NCBI GenBank assembly: GCA_026934365.1
Contig: JADHZE010000007.1
Span: 1-42,002 of the forward strand
Direction: 5' to 3'
From: Isoptericola sp. QY 916
GTDB taxonomy: Bacteria; Actinomycetota; Actinomycetes; Actinomycetales; Cellulomonadaceae
DNA length: 42,002 nt
Shown: piece after piece, positions 1 through 6,537 of the stretch
How positions within the stretch are numbered: the first letter of the stretch is position 1
Layout: every line of letters begins with the position of its first letter
Notes under the pieces: generated by a model
Seen by the model: the letters and a program-made list of their open reading frames with translations, nothing else
Told to the model about the DNA's origin: nothing
Database searches by the model: none
Program-made: the position numbers and the translations under genes

Positions 1-71
1 ACGCCGAGCGTCGCGCGCGACCCCGCGGCCACCCCCAGCGCCAGCGAGCGGACGACGAGCGGTGCGGTCAT
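1..71 (-). CDS. N-terminus of a hypothetical membrane protein (partial)
   Basis: Only the first 23 or so codons lie in the window, and the rest runs off the left edge. From the ATG at 71-69 the minus strand reads M-T-A-P-L-V-V-R-S-L-A-L-G-V-A-A-G-S-R-A. This L-x-L-G-x-A-A-G-S-R pattern resembles the start of small actinobacterial membrane proteins of unknown function, but that is a weak resemblance from memory. A CAGGGT hexamer ends 6 nt upstream of the ATG, the same arrangement as the leaderless starts elsewhere in the window. No function can be given. Confidence 0.45.
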   Translation of the reverse strand, partial: MTAPLVVRSLALGVAAGSRATLG

Positions 72-138
72 GCGCCCACCCTGGCACCGCCGGGCCTCTG
101 CCGCCCGCCGCCGCCGACGCCGAACAGGTCGGACCCGG

Positions 139-1461
139 TCAGGCGGGGAGGGCGGCCGGCTCGGCGGCGGGGCCCACGGGGTCGGGGCGCCCCTTGTCGT
201 TGCGCATCAGGAAGCTCGCGACGACGAGGACGGCCAGGGCCACGGCCCCCATGACGAGGTAGGACGAGGAGAACCCGATCGCGTCGTACGACAGGCCGAA
301 GACCCACGAGAAGATGAAGACGCCGACCTGCTTGGCCGTGTTGAAGCCGACCATGTAGGCGGTGGCGGAGATCCGGACGTCGAACATGCGGGTGATGTAC
401 TTCATCACCGAGACCAGCATCAGCGGCATCTCGATCGAGGCCAGCAGGCGCCACACGATGAGCATCTCGGTCGACGTGAAGAGGGCCGAGCCCACCACGC
501 GGACCACGAGGACGAGGGCGAAGATCTGCAGGCCCCGCTTGGCGCCGATCTTGTTGATGATGAACGGCATCGCCACCATGACGGCGGCCTCGAGCAGGAT
601 CTGCACGAACACGACGCGGGAGAACAGCACCTGCGGGTCGCCCGAGCCGGTCACGTGGTGGCCGAAGTAGATCGCGTACTGCCCGTCGAAGACGTCGTAG
701 AGCGCGGCCGTGCCGAACATCAGCACCATGAAGCCGACGAACGAGCGGTCGCGCAGCAGGTGCTTGAGCGTGTCCTTGCTGACCTTCGGCCGCTCCTTGG
801 TCTCGGCGGCCACCTGGGCCTGCGCCGCGGAGTCCGCCTTCGGCGTGCGGGCCGCGAACAGCAGCGCCCCGAGGACGATCGCGGAGAACGTGCCGACCCA
901 CCAGATGTTGTCAGGGTTGGCCGCCCAGATGAAGCCGCCCACGAGGGACGCCGTCGCGCCGGCCAGCGAGCCGAAGAGCCGCACGTGCCCGTACTCGAAC
1001 CCGTTGGCCCGGGAGTTGCGCTCGTTGAACGCCTCCACCACGCCGACGCCCGAGTTGAGCACCAGCGACAGGAAGACGCCGCCGACGAGCGCGCCCAGCA
1101 CCTGGTTGGCGTCCACGATCGCCGGGAAGACGAACGCGAAGAAGGGGCCCATGAGCGCGCCCATGACGACGACGAACGCGAACAGGTTCTTGCGGAACCC
1201 GAGCCGGTCCTGGATGTAGCCGTAGAACGGCTGCAGGCACAGGGCCGTGAGCGCCATCATCGACTGGAGGAGGCCGATGTTGCCCGACGACATCCCCAGC
1301 TGCTCCTCGAGCCAGGGCGCGAGGAACGTCATCACGAGTTGCCAGATGGCGAAGTAGAAGAAGAACAGCCCGCCGAAGTTCCAGAACGCGAGCTTCTTCA
1401 GGGAGTCGCGGGCGCGAGGCGTGGCGGTGGCGCCGTCGGGCGTCGCGGTGGTGGTGCTCAT
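139..1461 (-). CDS. LacY-type oligosaccharide:H+ symporter (MFS)
   Basis: This 440-aa twelve-helix protein belongs to the oligosaccharide:H+ symporter branch of the MFS (LacY, CscB, RafB, MelY). Diagnostic stretches are VEAFNE...GFEYGHVRLFG (residues 142-164), matching the LacY sugar-binding Glu126/Arg144 region with E143 and R161 kept, YDVFDGQ near 255 (LacY Asp237/Asp240), and VVRVVGS near 320 (Arg302). In the proton-relay region Glu325 is kept (E344), but LacY Lys319 aligns with R338 and His322 with A341. It overlaps the stop codon of the upstream GH43 gene by one base, so the two are translationally coupled. The likely role is uptake of arabino- or xylo-oligosaccharides (inference from the neighbour). 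The substrate cannot be read from sequence. Confidence 0.88.
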   Translation of the reverse strand: MSTTTATPDGATATPRARDSLKKLAFWNFGGLFFFYFAIWQLVMTFLAPWLEEQLGMSSGNIGLLQSMMALTALCLQPFYGYIQDRLGFRKNLFAFVVVMGALMGPFFAFVFPAIVDANQVLGALVGGVFLSLVLNSGVGVVEAFNERNSRANGFEYGHVRLFGSLAGATASLVGGFIWAANPDNIWWVGTFSAIVLGALLFAARTPKADSAAQAQVAAETKERPKVSKDTLKHLLRDRSFVGFMVLMFGTAALYDVFDGQYAIYFGHHVTGSGDPQVLFSRVVFVQILLEAAVMVAMPFIINKIGAKRGLQIFALVLVVRVVGSALFTSTEMLIVWRLLASIEMPLMLVSVMKYITRMFDVRISATAYMVGFNTAKQVGVFIFSWVFGLSYDAIGFSSSYLVMGAVALAVLVVASFLMRNDKGRPDPVGPAAEPAALPA

Positions 1462-2477
1462 CAGAACGCTCCGTCAGCGGGGAGGACCTCGGTCGAGGTG
1501 GGGGTGGGGCGGGTGTCGGGCACCGGCGTGCCCCACACGGGGTCGCCGTCGGCGTCGAAGGGCAGCACCTGCGCGCGGGCGTGGCGGTTCGGGTCCCACA
1601 GCGGGTCGCCGGAGATCTCGGTGTAGGTGCGTGCGTGGTAGACGAGGACGGCGTCGCCGTCGGGCGTCTCGGTGAACGAGTTGTGGCCGGGCCCGTACTG
1701 GCCCGCGGACGGGTCGCTGACGAACACGGGCTCGGTGCTCTTGGTCCACGACGCCGGGTCGAGGAGGTCGGCGCCGGCGTCGGCGGTGAGCAGGCCCATC
1801 GCGTAGTCGATGCCCGTGGCGGCGCCGGAGTAGGTGAGGAACACGCGGCCGCCGCGCACGAGGACGGACGGGCCCTCGTTGACCCAGAAGCCCTTGGTCT
1901 CCCAGTCGAACTCGGGACGGGTCAGCTCGACGGCCGGGGTCGCGAGCGTCCACGGGTTCGCCATGCGGGCGATGTACAGGTTGGAGTGGCCGCGCACCGT
2001 GAGGTCCTGCTGCGCCCAGACGAGGTACTGCTCGCCGCCGAGCACGAAGCTCGTGGCGTCCAGGGCGAACGACTCCCAGCCGGTGTCGACCTGGCCACGT
2101 TCCACCCACTCCCCCTCGAAGGGGTCGTCGGCGGTGTTCTCCAGCACGAAGACGCGGTGGTTGAACGTCTCGTTCTCGCTCGGCGCGTCCACGGTGCCGT
2201 GGTCCACGGGGGCGGCGGCGTAGTAGATGTACCAGGCGCCGTGCACGCGGTGGATCTCGGGCGCCCAGACGAGCTGCGACTGCGGCCCGGTGGCGTGCCG
2301 CTCCCAGACGGTCACCTCCTCGGCCTTCTGCAGGTCCTCGAGGCGGTCGGCGCGCCGGAGCACGATGCGGTCGTACCGGGGGTGCGAGCCCGTGAAGTAG
2401 TAGGTCCCCTCGTGCCGGAGCACGCACGGGTCGGCGCGCTGCAGCACGATCGGGTTGACCGTGACCTGGTCCGTCAT
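1461..2477 (-). CDS. Glycoside hydrolase family 43 (arabinofuranosidase/xylosidase type)
   Basis: This 338-aa five-bladed propeller enzyme has no signal peptide, so it is probably cytoplasmic. The three GH43 carboxylates are visible: D16 in RADPCVL (general base), D140 in LDATSFV (pKa modulator) and E201 in NEGPSV (general acid), with the WAPEIH family motif at 71-76. Length fits a single-domain GH43. Members mostly remove alpha-L-arabinofuranosyl or beta-xylosyl units, and the NEGPSV/WAPEIH combination fits the exo-arabinofuranosidase-like subfamilies, though the subfamily is uncertain. A GGAGGAT Shine-Dalgarno (2487-2493, minus) sits about 9 nt before the ATG. It leads an operon with the LacY-type symporter, suggesting imported short oligosaccharides are cut inside the cell. 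Confidence 0.88.
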   Translation of the reverse strand: MTDQVTVNPIVLQRADPCVLRHEGTYYFTGSHPRYDRIVLRRADRLEDLQKAEEVTVWERHATGPQSQLVWAPEIHRVHGAWYIYYAAAPVDHGTVDAPSENETFNHRVFVLENTADDPFEGEWVERGQVDTGWESFALDATSFVLGGEQYLVWAQQDLTVRGHSNLYIARMANPWTLATPAVELTRPEFDWETKGFWVNEGPSVLVRGGRVFLTYSGAATGIDYAMGLLTADAGADLLDPASWTKSTEPVFVSDPSAGQYGPGHNSFTETPDGDAVLVYHARTYTEISGDPLWDPNRHARAQVLPFDADGDPVWGTPVPDTRPTPTSTEVLPADGAF

Positions 2478-2543
2478 TGGTGTCTCATCCTCCGGTGTCC
2501 TGCACTGGTCCGGCAGAGCGCATCGAGCGCTGCTCCACCAAGA

Positions 2544-2560
2544 ATGTAAACGATGTAAAC
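2544..2560. promoter_or_regulatory. Tandem ATGTAAAC operator-like repeat upstream of GH43
   Basis: The 17-bp stretch ATGTAAACGATGTAAAC is AT-rich in a GC-rich background and consists of two copies of ATGTAAAC in direct orientation, 9 bp apart, about 70 bp before the GH43 start. TGTAAACG/CGTTTACA half-sites are typical of LacI-family operators, but a classical LacI site would be inverted rather than direct. No LacI gene is present in the window. Control of the GH43-symporter operon is inferred. Confidence 0.45.
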
Positions 2561-2669
2561 CAGTGACCGGAGTGACGTCCGCGACGTCGGCGCCGACAAC
2601 GGCGCCATGACCTGGACGAAGGGGAGCGCGGTGTGACGAGGCCCACGCGTCGCGCGGGCCCGAGGCGGC

Positions 2670-3293
2670 TCAGGGCGTGACGACGAGCCCCAGCGACTCG
2701 GCGAGGACCACGGCCTGGGCGTGGTCGATCACCGCACCGGTCAGGCGCGCCGCACGCGGGTCCAGCGCCGAGAGGTCCGTGCCCCGCAGGACGGCGCCGC
2801 GCAGGTCGACGTCGCCCAGCTCCGCGCCGGACAGGTCCACCCCGATCACGGTGGCACCGGCCAGCCGCGCCCCGTCGAGGTCGGCCTCGCGCATCCGCAG
2901 GCCCTCGAGGTGGACGCCGTCCATCGCCGCCCGCCGCAGCGTGACGAAGGACCAGTCGCCGCGCTCCGCCCGCAGCAGGTCGAAGCGGCAGTCGTCGAAG
3001 CGCGAGCCCACGAGCTTGCAGCCCTCGAACGACGCGTCGAACAGGTTGGTGCGGCTGAACGTGCACCCCGTGAACGCGGTCTCGCGCCACACCGAGGCGT
3101 TGAACCGCGCACCGCGGAACGTGCACTCCACGAAGGTGGCGCCGGTGGCCGTCACCTCGGTGAGGTCGACCTCCACGAGCTCCACCCGCTCGAAGGTGCC
3201 GCCGGACAGGTCCCGGCCGTACCAGTCCTCGCCCCGCACGGTGCTGCCCGGCTCGATCGCGTCCGGTACGGGCCCCCGCTCGACGTCGCTCAT
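2670..3293 (-). CDS. Pentapeptide-repeat protein
   Basis: This 207-aa protein is dominated by A(D/N)LXX-type pentapeptides from about residue 28 to 185 (for example GATFVECTFRGARF, TNLFDASFEGCKL, ADLDGARLAGATV and VDLRGAVLRGTDL). These fold into a right-handed quadrilateral beta-helix. There is no signal peptide or membrane span. The family includes Qnr and MfpA, DNA mimics that protect gyrase, but most members have unknown function and nothing here proves a gyrase role. The ATG at 3293 is supported by a TAGCGT -10 box (plus 3300-3305) six nt upstream, implying a leaderless mRNA. Its promoter faces the 20-bp repeat array. Confidence 0.85.
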   Translation of the reverse strand: MSDVERGPVPDAIEPGSTVRGEDWYGRDLSGGTFERVELVEVDLTEVTATGATFVECTFRGARFNASVWRETAFTGCTFSRTNLFDASFEGCKLVGSRFDDCRFDLLRAERGDWSFVTLRRAAMDGVHLEGLRMREADLDGARLAGATVIGVDLSGAELGDVDLRGAVLRGTDLSALDPRAARLTGAVIDHAQAVVLAESLGLVVTP

Positions 3294-3352
3294 CCCCGCA
3301 CGCTAGCCCGCCCCGGCGACACCCCCTGCACGAGCCGGCCAGGGGCCTCCGC

Positions 3353-3452
3353 GAGGTAGCACCCGAGTCGGCGAGGTAGTACCGGACCTGCCGAGGTAGT
3401 ACCGGAACCGGCGAGGTAGTACCGGAACCGGCGAGGTAGTACCTGACCTCGC
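3353..3452 (+). repeat. Left arm: five 20-bp direct repeats (GAGGTAGTACC core)
   Basis: Five units start at exactly 20-bp intervals: 3353, 3373, 3393, 3413 and 3433. Each begins GAGGTAG(T/C)ACC and ends in a variable SGGAMCYSSC-like half. Units 3 and 4 are identical. The 20-bp period is not a multiple of three, so this is not coding. The arm faces a second arm in the opposite orientation across a 29-bp spacer (3453-3481). Confidence 0.95.
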
Positions 3453-3481
3453 GTCTCGATCCGACATCGCGCGCACGGCAC

Positions 3482-3621
3482 GGCCCGCCCGGGACTACCT
3501 CGCGGGCACGAGTACTACCTCACGGGGTTCCGTACTACCTCGGCAGGTCCGGTACTACCTCGCGGGGTTCCGTACTACCTCGGCAGGTTCCGTACTACCT
3601 CGCGGGGTTCCGCACTCCCCC
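3482..3621 (-). repeat. Right arm: six or seven inverted 20-bp repeats of the same unit
   Basis: Read on the minus strand, units of the same GAGGTAGTAC family cover 3602-3621 (decayed), 3582-3601, 3562-3581, 3542-3561, 3522-3541, 3502-3521 and 3482-3501, again with a strict 20-bp period. The unit at 3542-3561 is an exact 20-bp reverse complement of left-arm unit 3373-3392. Variable halves alternate between GGAACCTGCC-like and GGAACCCCGC-like forms, so the arm may have grown by duplicating 40-bp pairs. The whole array fills most of the 373-bp gap between the divergent pentapeptide-repeat and hydrolase genes. No gene is seen in this gap. Confidence 0.95.
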
Positions 3622-3666
3622 GCGGTGGACGGGTGGTCCCTCGGCGGCGCGGGTGACACTGGACCC

Positions 3667-4248
3667 GTGCCCGACACGACGACGCCCCGAGGCCTGGTCC
3701 TGACGCCCGGCGCGGGCGCGAGCCGCGACCACCACACGCTCGTGGCGGTGGAGCGGCGGCTGGCCGCGCTCGACCCGCCGCTGCCCACGGAGCGTCTGGA
3801 CTTCCCGTACCGGCTGGCGGGCAAGCGGATGCCGGACCGGCCTCCCGTCGCCGTCGCGCACCTGCGGGCCGAGGCGGAACGGTTCGCCGGGTCGCTCGGC
3901 GTCGGGACCGACGCGCTCCTGCTGGGCGGCCGCTCGTACGGCGGGCGGATGTGCTCGATGGCGGTGGCCGAGGGCCTACCCGCCGCAGGGCTGGTGCTGC
4001 TCAGCTATCCGCTGCACCCGCCGGGCAAGCCCGAGAAGCTGCGCGTCGACCACTTCCCCGACCTCACGGTGCCGGTGCTGTTCGTCTCCGGCGACCGCGA
4101 CCCGTTCGGGAGCCCCGACGAGCTGGCCGAGCACGCCGCGGCCATCCCCGGTCCCGTCACGGCCGTCATCCTGCCCGGCGCGCACGACGTCCGGGGCAAG
4201 GACGACGACGTCGCGGCCGCCGTCGCGGACTGGGCGCGCACGCTCTGA
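3667..4248 (+). CDS. Alpha/beta hydrolase (KANL3/Tex30-like, COG3571 type)
   Basis: This 193-aa soluble protein has a minimal alpha/beta-hydrolase core. The nucleophile elbow is GGRSYGGR (S90), the acid is in SGDRDPFG (D143 or D145) and the histidine is in PGAHDV (H173). TPGAGASRDH at residues 13-22 is the oxyanion-loop strand typical of this COG. Substrates of the family are poorly known. I chose the GTG at 3667 over the in-frame ATG at 3625 because a GACACT -10-like hexamer (3655-3660) lies six nt upstream, matching other leaderless genes here, and because homology-like sequence starts only after it. The upstream ATG lies against the decayed edge of the repeat array. Confidence 0.8.
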   Translation: MPDTTTPRGLVLTPGAGASRDHHTLVAVERRLAALDPPLPTERLDFPYRLAGKRMPDRPPVAVAHLRAEAERFAGSLGVGTDALLLGGRSYGGRMCSMAVAEGLPAAGLVLLSYPLHPPGKPEKLRVDHFPDLTVPVLFVSGDRDPFGSPDELAEHAAAIPGPVTAVILPGAHDVRGKDDDVAAAVADWARTL

Positions 4249-4304
4249 CCATCCCCTCCCGCTCGCATGTCCACCGATGCGCGCTTTTGTCCGCTCGCGC
4301 TCGG

Positions 4305-4355
4305 CACGACCGTCGGCCTGCCAGCATCTGACACGTCACGACCGTCGACCGACGG
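4305..4355. promoter_or_regulatory. Repeated CACGACCGTCG and CCGTCG-AC-CGACGG dyad before the binding-protein gene
   Basis: CACGACCGTCG occurs at 4305-4315 and again at 4337-4347, exactly 32 bp apart (about three helical turns). The second copy merges into an inverted repeat CCGTCG-AC-CGACGG at 4342-4355, about 12 bp before the Shine-Dalgarno of the sugar-binding lipoprotein. This looks like an operator pair for an unknown regulator. No regulator is adjacent. Confidence 0.4.
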
Positions 4356-4378
4356 CACATGTGTGCAAGGAGGCCCTC

Positions 4379-5671
4379 ATGTCCACGAGAAAGCTCCGAC
4401 GCTCCGGCGTCGCGTTCCTCGCCGTCGGCGCCGTCGCCGCGCTCGGCGCCTGCAGCGGCGGCGACGCCTCGGGCGGCGACGGTGAGGACGTCACCCTCAC
4501 CTTCGCGTGGTGGGGCGACGCGTCGCGCGCCGAGCGGTACGAGAAGGCGATCGACCTGTACGAGGAGAAGAACCCGCACGTCACCGTCCAGTCGTCGTAC
4601 GCGTCGTTCGCCGACTACTGGACCTCCCGGAACACGGAGGCCGCGAGCGGCAGCCTGCCGGACGTGTTCCAGATGGACGTGACCTATCTGTCGCAGTACG
4701 GCAGCAGCGGCCAGATCGCGCCCCTCGACGAGTTCACGCATGACGGCACGATCGACATCTCCACGTTCCCCGAGACGGTCATGCCAGCCGCCAAGGTGGA
4801 CGGGAAGATCGTCGGCATCCCGACCAGCACGGGCGGCATCGCGACCTTCTTCAACACGGGGCTGCTCGGGGACCTGGGCGTGGACGTGCCCACCGGCGAC
4901 CTGACGTGGGACGAGTACGACGCGGTCCTGTCGCAGGTCGGCAAGGCCGGCGCGGACGCCGACCCGCAGGTGAGCGGCTCGGTGCAGTACACCCAGATCT
5001 GGACGGTGTTCGAGATCTGGCTCGCGCAGCAGGGCAAGGCGCTGTTCACCGCCGACGGAGCGCTCGGCTTCACCGAGGCGGACCTCGCGACCTGGTGGGA
5101 GCGAGCGACGCCCCTGTTCGAGGACGGCGGGTTCATCGACCCCAAGCGGGCCGAGCAGCTCAACGGCGCGGACCCCCTCGGCTCAGGCATCACGGCCAGC
5201 GAGCTGAGCTTCTACAACTTCCTCGTCCGCTTCTCGGAGGGCAGCGCGGCCGGCGACTTCGCGATGACGCTCCCCCCGGCCGACGACGCGAGCAACCGCG
5301 GGCTCTACCTCAAGCCGTCGCTCGAGCTGTCGATGTCGGCGAGCAGCGAGCACCCGCAGGAGGCGGCGAAGTTCATCGACTTCATCGCCAACGACCCCGC
5401 CGTGAGCAAGGAGTTCGGCCTGTCGCGCGGTGCGCCCATCTCGCAGCCGGCGCTCGACGCGCTCGAGCCGGAGGGGCTCGACAAGGAGATCCTCGACTAC
5501 TGGACGCAGCTGTCCGAGGTGGCCGGCGACACTCCCCCGCCGCCGCCCGAGGGCGCCGGCGCCGTGGAGGTCGAGTTCACCCGCATCGCGCAGGACATCG
5601 GGTTCGGCAGCACGAGCCTGGACGACGGCGTCAAGGAGTTCTTCTCCATCGCCCCGGGGATGCTGGGCTGA
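4379..5671 (+). CDS. ABC transporter sugar-binding lipoprotein (orphan)
   Basis: This 430-aa extracellular solute-binding protein is of the family 1 (carbohydrate) type. The signal peptide is a type II one with a lipobox LGAC (Cys25), followed by a Ser/Gly/Asp linker. LTFAWWGDASRAERYEKAIDLYE is the usual first strand and helix, and LPDVFQMD and the AAKFIDFIAND helix are also typical. The ATG at 4379 follows a strong AAGGAGG at 4367-4373, which decides it over the in-frame upstream ATG at 4277. It normally delivers sugars to two MalF/MalG-type permeases, but none is present here. The gene stands alone between a hydrolase and def, so it must share permeases encoded elsewhere or have lost them. 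It ends in a convergent terminator palindrome. Confidence 0.88.
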   Translation: MSTRKLRRSGVAFLAVGAVAALGACSGGDASGGDGEDVTLTFAWWGDASRAERYEKAIDLYEEKNPHVTVQSSYASFADYWTSRNTEAASGSLPDVFQMDVTYLSQYGSSGQIAPLDEFTHDGTIDISTFPETVMPAAKVDGKIVGIPTSTGGIATFFNTGLLGDLGVDVPTGDLTWDEYDAVLSQVGKAGADADPQVSGSVQYTQIWTVFEIWLAQQGKALFTADGALGFTEADLATWWERATPLFEDGGFIDPKRAEQLNGADPLGSGITASELSFYNFLVRFSEGSAAGDFAMTLPPADDASNRGLYLKPSLELSMSASSEHPQEAAKFIDFIANDPAVSKEFGLSRGAPISQPALDALEPEGLDKEILDYWTQLSEVAGDTPPPPPEGAGAVEVEFTRIAQDIGFGSTSLDDGVKEFFSIAPGMLG

Positions 5672-5696
5672 GCGACCGCCCGCGGACGGTCGCTCA
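5669..5696. terminator. Bidirectional hairpin containing both convergent stop codons
   Basis: A perfect 10-bp stem TGAGCGACCG / CGGTCGCTCA (5669-5678 and 5687-5696) encloses an 8-nt loop. Its first three bases are the TGA stop of the sugar-binding protein. Its last three are the complement of the TGA stop of def on the other strand. It can therefore fold in either transcript. No U-tract follows, which is common for actinobacterial terminators. Confidence 0.75.
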
Positions 5697-6380
5697 GCGG
5701 CCGCCCGCGGGCTTCTCCGGGTACTCGGCGGGTCGCTTGCCCAGCTCGACGGCGAGCTCGTGCCGGCCGGCGAGGATGTCCGGGCGCTCCTCGTCGCGCT
5801 GGCGCAGCGCGTCCGCCTGGAGCTCGGGCGAGAGGTGGTCCCAGTACAGGGTGCCGTCCAGGTGCTGCGCCTCGTGGATGAAGGCGCGGGCCAGGAACCC
5901 GCGGCCCGACAGCTGCACGGGGCCGCCGTGCTGGTCCACGCCCCGCACGGTGGCGGCGCCGGGCCGCTCCAGCGGCTCGTACGCGCCGGGCACGGACAGG
6001 CAGCCCTCGTCCTCGGTCTCGGGGTCGGCGTCCGCGTCCACCTCGAGCACCGGGTTGACCACGTGCCCCACGTGCCGGTCGCCGCGCTCGTCCGTGACGT
6101 CGTACACGAACAGCCGGAGCCCGACGCCGACCTGCGGCGCCGCCAGCCCCACGCCCTCGGCGTTCTCCATCGTGGCGAACATGTCGTCAATCAGGCGCGC
6201 GAGCTCCGGGGTGGAGAACTCCTCGACCGTCGCCGCCGGCGCGTGCAGCACGGGCTCGCCGATCTCGGTGATCCGCAGCACGCGGCCGCGCGCCGCCTCC
6301 GGCGCCTGGGCCGGGTACGGGTCGGCCGGCTCCCCCAGCAGGTACGTGGTGGGCCGACGTCGACCGAAGCTCCAAGCCAT
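5694..6380 (-). CDS. def: Peptide deformylase
   Basis: This 228-aa metalloenzyme removes the N-formyl group from nascent proteins. All three motifs are present: GVGLAAPQ (76-83), EGCLSVPG (125-132, with metal ligand C127) and HEAQHLDG (169-176, with two metal His and the catalytic Glu). The third motif has Gln where HExDH is common. It carries an N-terminal extension of about 35 residues before the core, as in several actinobacterial paralogues. The ATG at 6380 is preceded by TAGGCT seven nt upstream, so the transcript is probably leaderless. It is divergent from the ABC exporter genes and convergent with the sugar-binding protein. Because actinobacteria often have more than one deformylase, it may not be the only copy. 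Confidence 0.93.
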   Translation of the reverse strand: MAWSFGRRRPTTYLLGEPADPYPAQAPEAARGRVLRITEIGEPVLHAPAATVEEFSTPELARLIDDMFATMENAEGVGLAAPQVGVGLRLFVYDVTDERGDRHVGHVVNPVLEVDADADPETEDEGCLSVPGAYEPLERPGAATVRGVDQHGGPVQLSGRGFLARAFIHEAQHLDGTLYWDHLSPELQADALRQRDEERPDILAGRHELAVELGKRPAEYPEKPAGGR

Positions 6381-6431
6381 GGGACAGAGCCTAGGCGAGG
6401 GCGGCAGGGCCGGGCCCCCACCGCCTGACCT

Positions 6432-6474
6432 CCGGGGTCCCCCGGAGGCGCGTCATACCCCAGGGGGACCCCGG
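6432..6474. promoter_or_regulatory. 12-bp perfect inverted repeat between def and the ABC exporter
   Basis: CCGGGGTCCCCC at 6432-6443 and GGGGGACCCCGG at 6463-6474 are exact reverse complements separated by 19 bp. They sit in the divergent intergenic region, 52 bp from the def start and 63 bp from the exporter start. The length suits either a dimeric repressor site spanning two turns or a hairpin in the exporter leader. The exporter has no adjacent regulator gene. Confidence 0.5.
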
Positions 6475-6537
6475 TCCGGGAGGAATCCGCTCGTGGTCCG
6501 ACGCGGCCGGCGGCCCGCCGCGGGCACCGTAGGTGTC

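Noticed and set aside
70..1626. Long plus-strand ORF opposite the symporter and GH43 genes
   Set aside because: Arg/His/Glu-rich translation typical of an antisense shadow of GC-rich genes. The minus strand carries intact families.
3353..3443. Similarity of GAGGTAGT to the animal let-7 microRNA seed
   Set aside because: Chance match of eight bases in a bacterial genome, with no biological link.
3290..3481. Minus-strand 63-codon ORF across the repeat array
   Set aside because: It is only the 20-bp repeat read in rotating frames. There is no Shine-Dalgarno and the repeat period is not a multiple of three.
3353..3621. CRISPR array
   Set aside because: Unit length is 20 bp in total, the inter-core parts are similar rather than unique, the arms face each other, and no cas genes are present.
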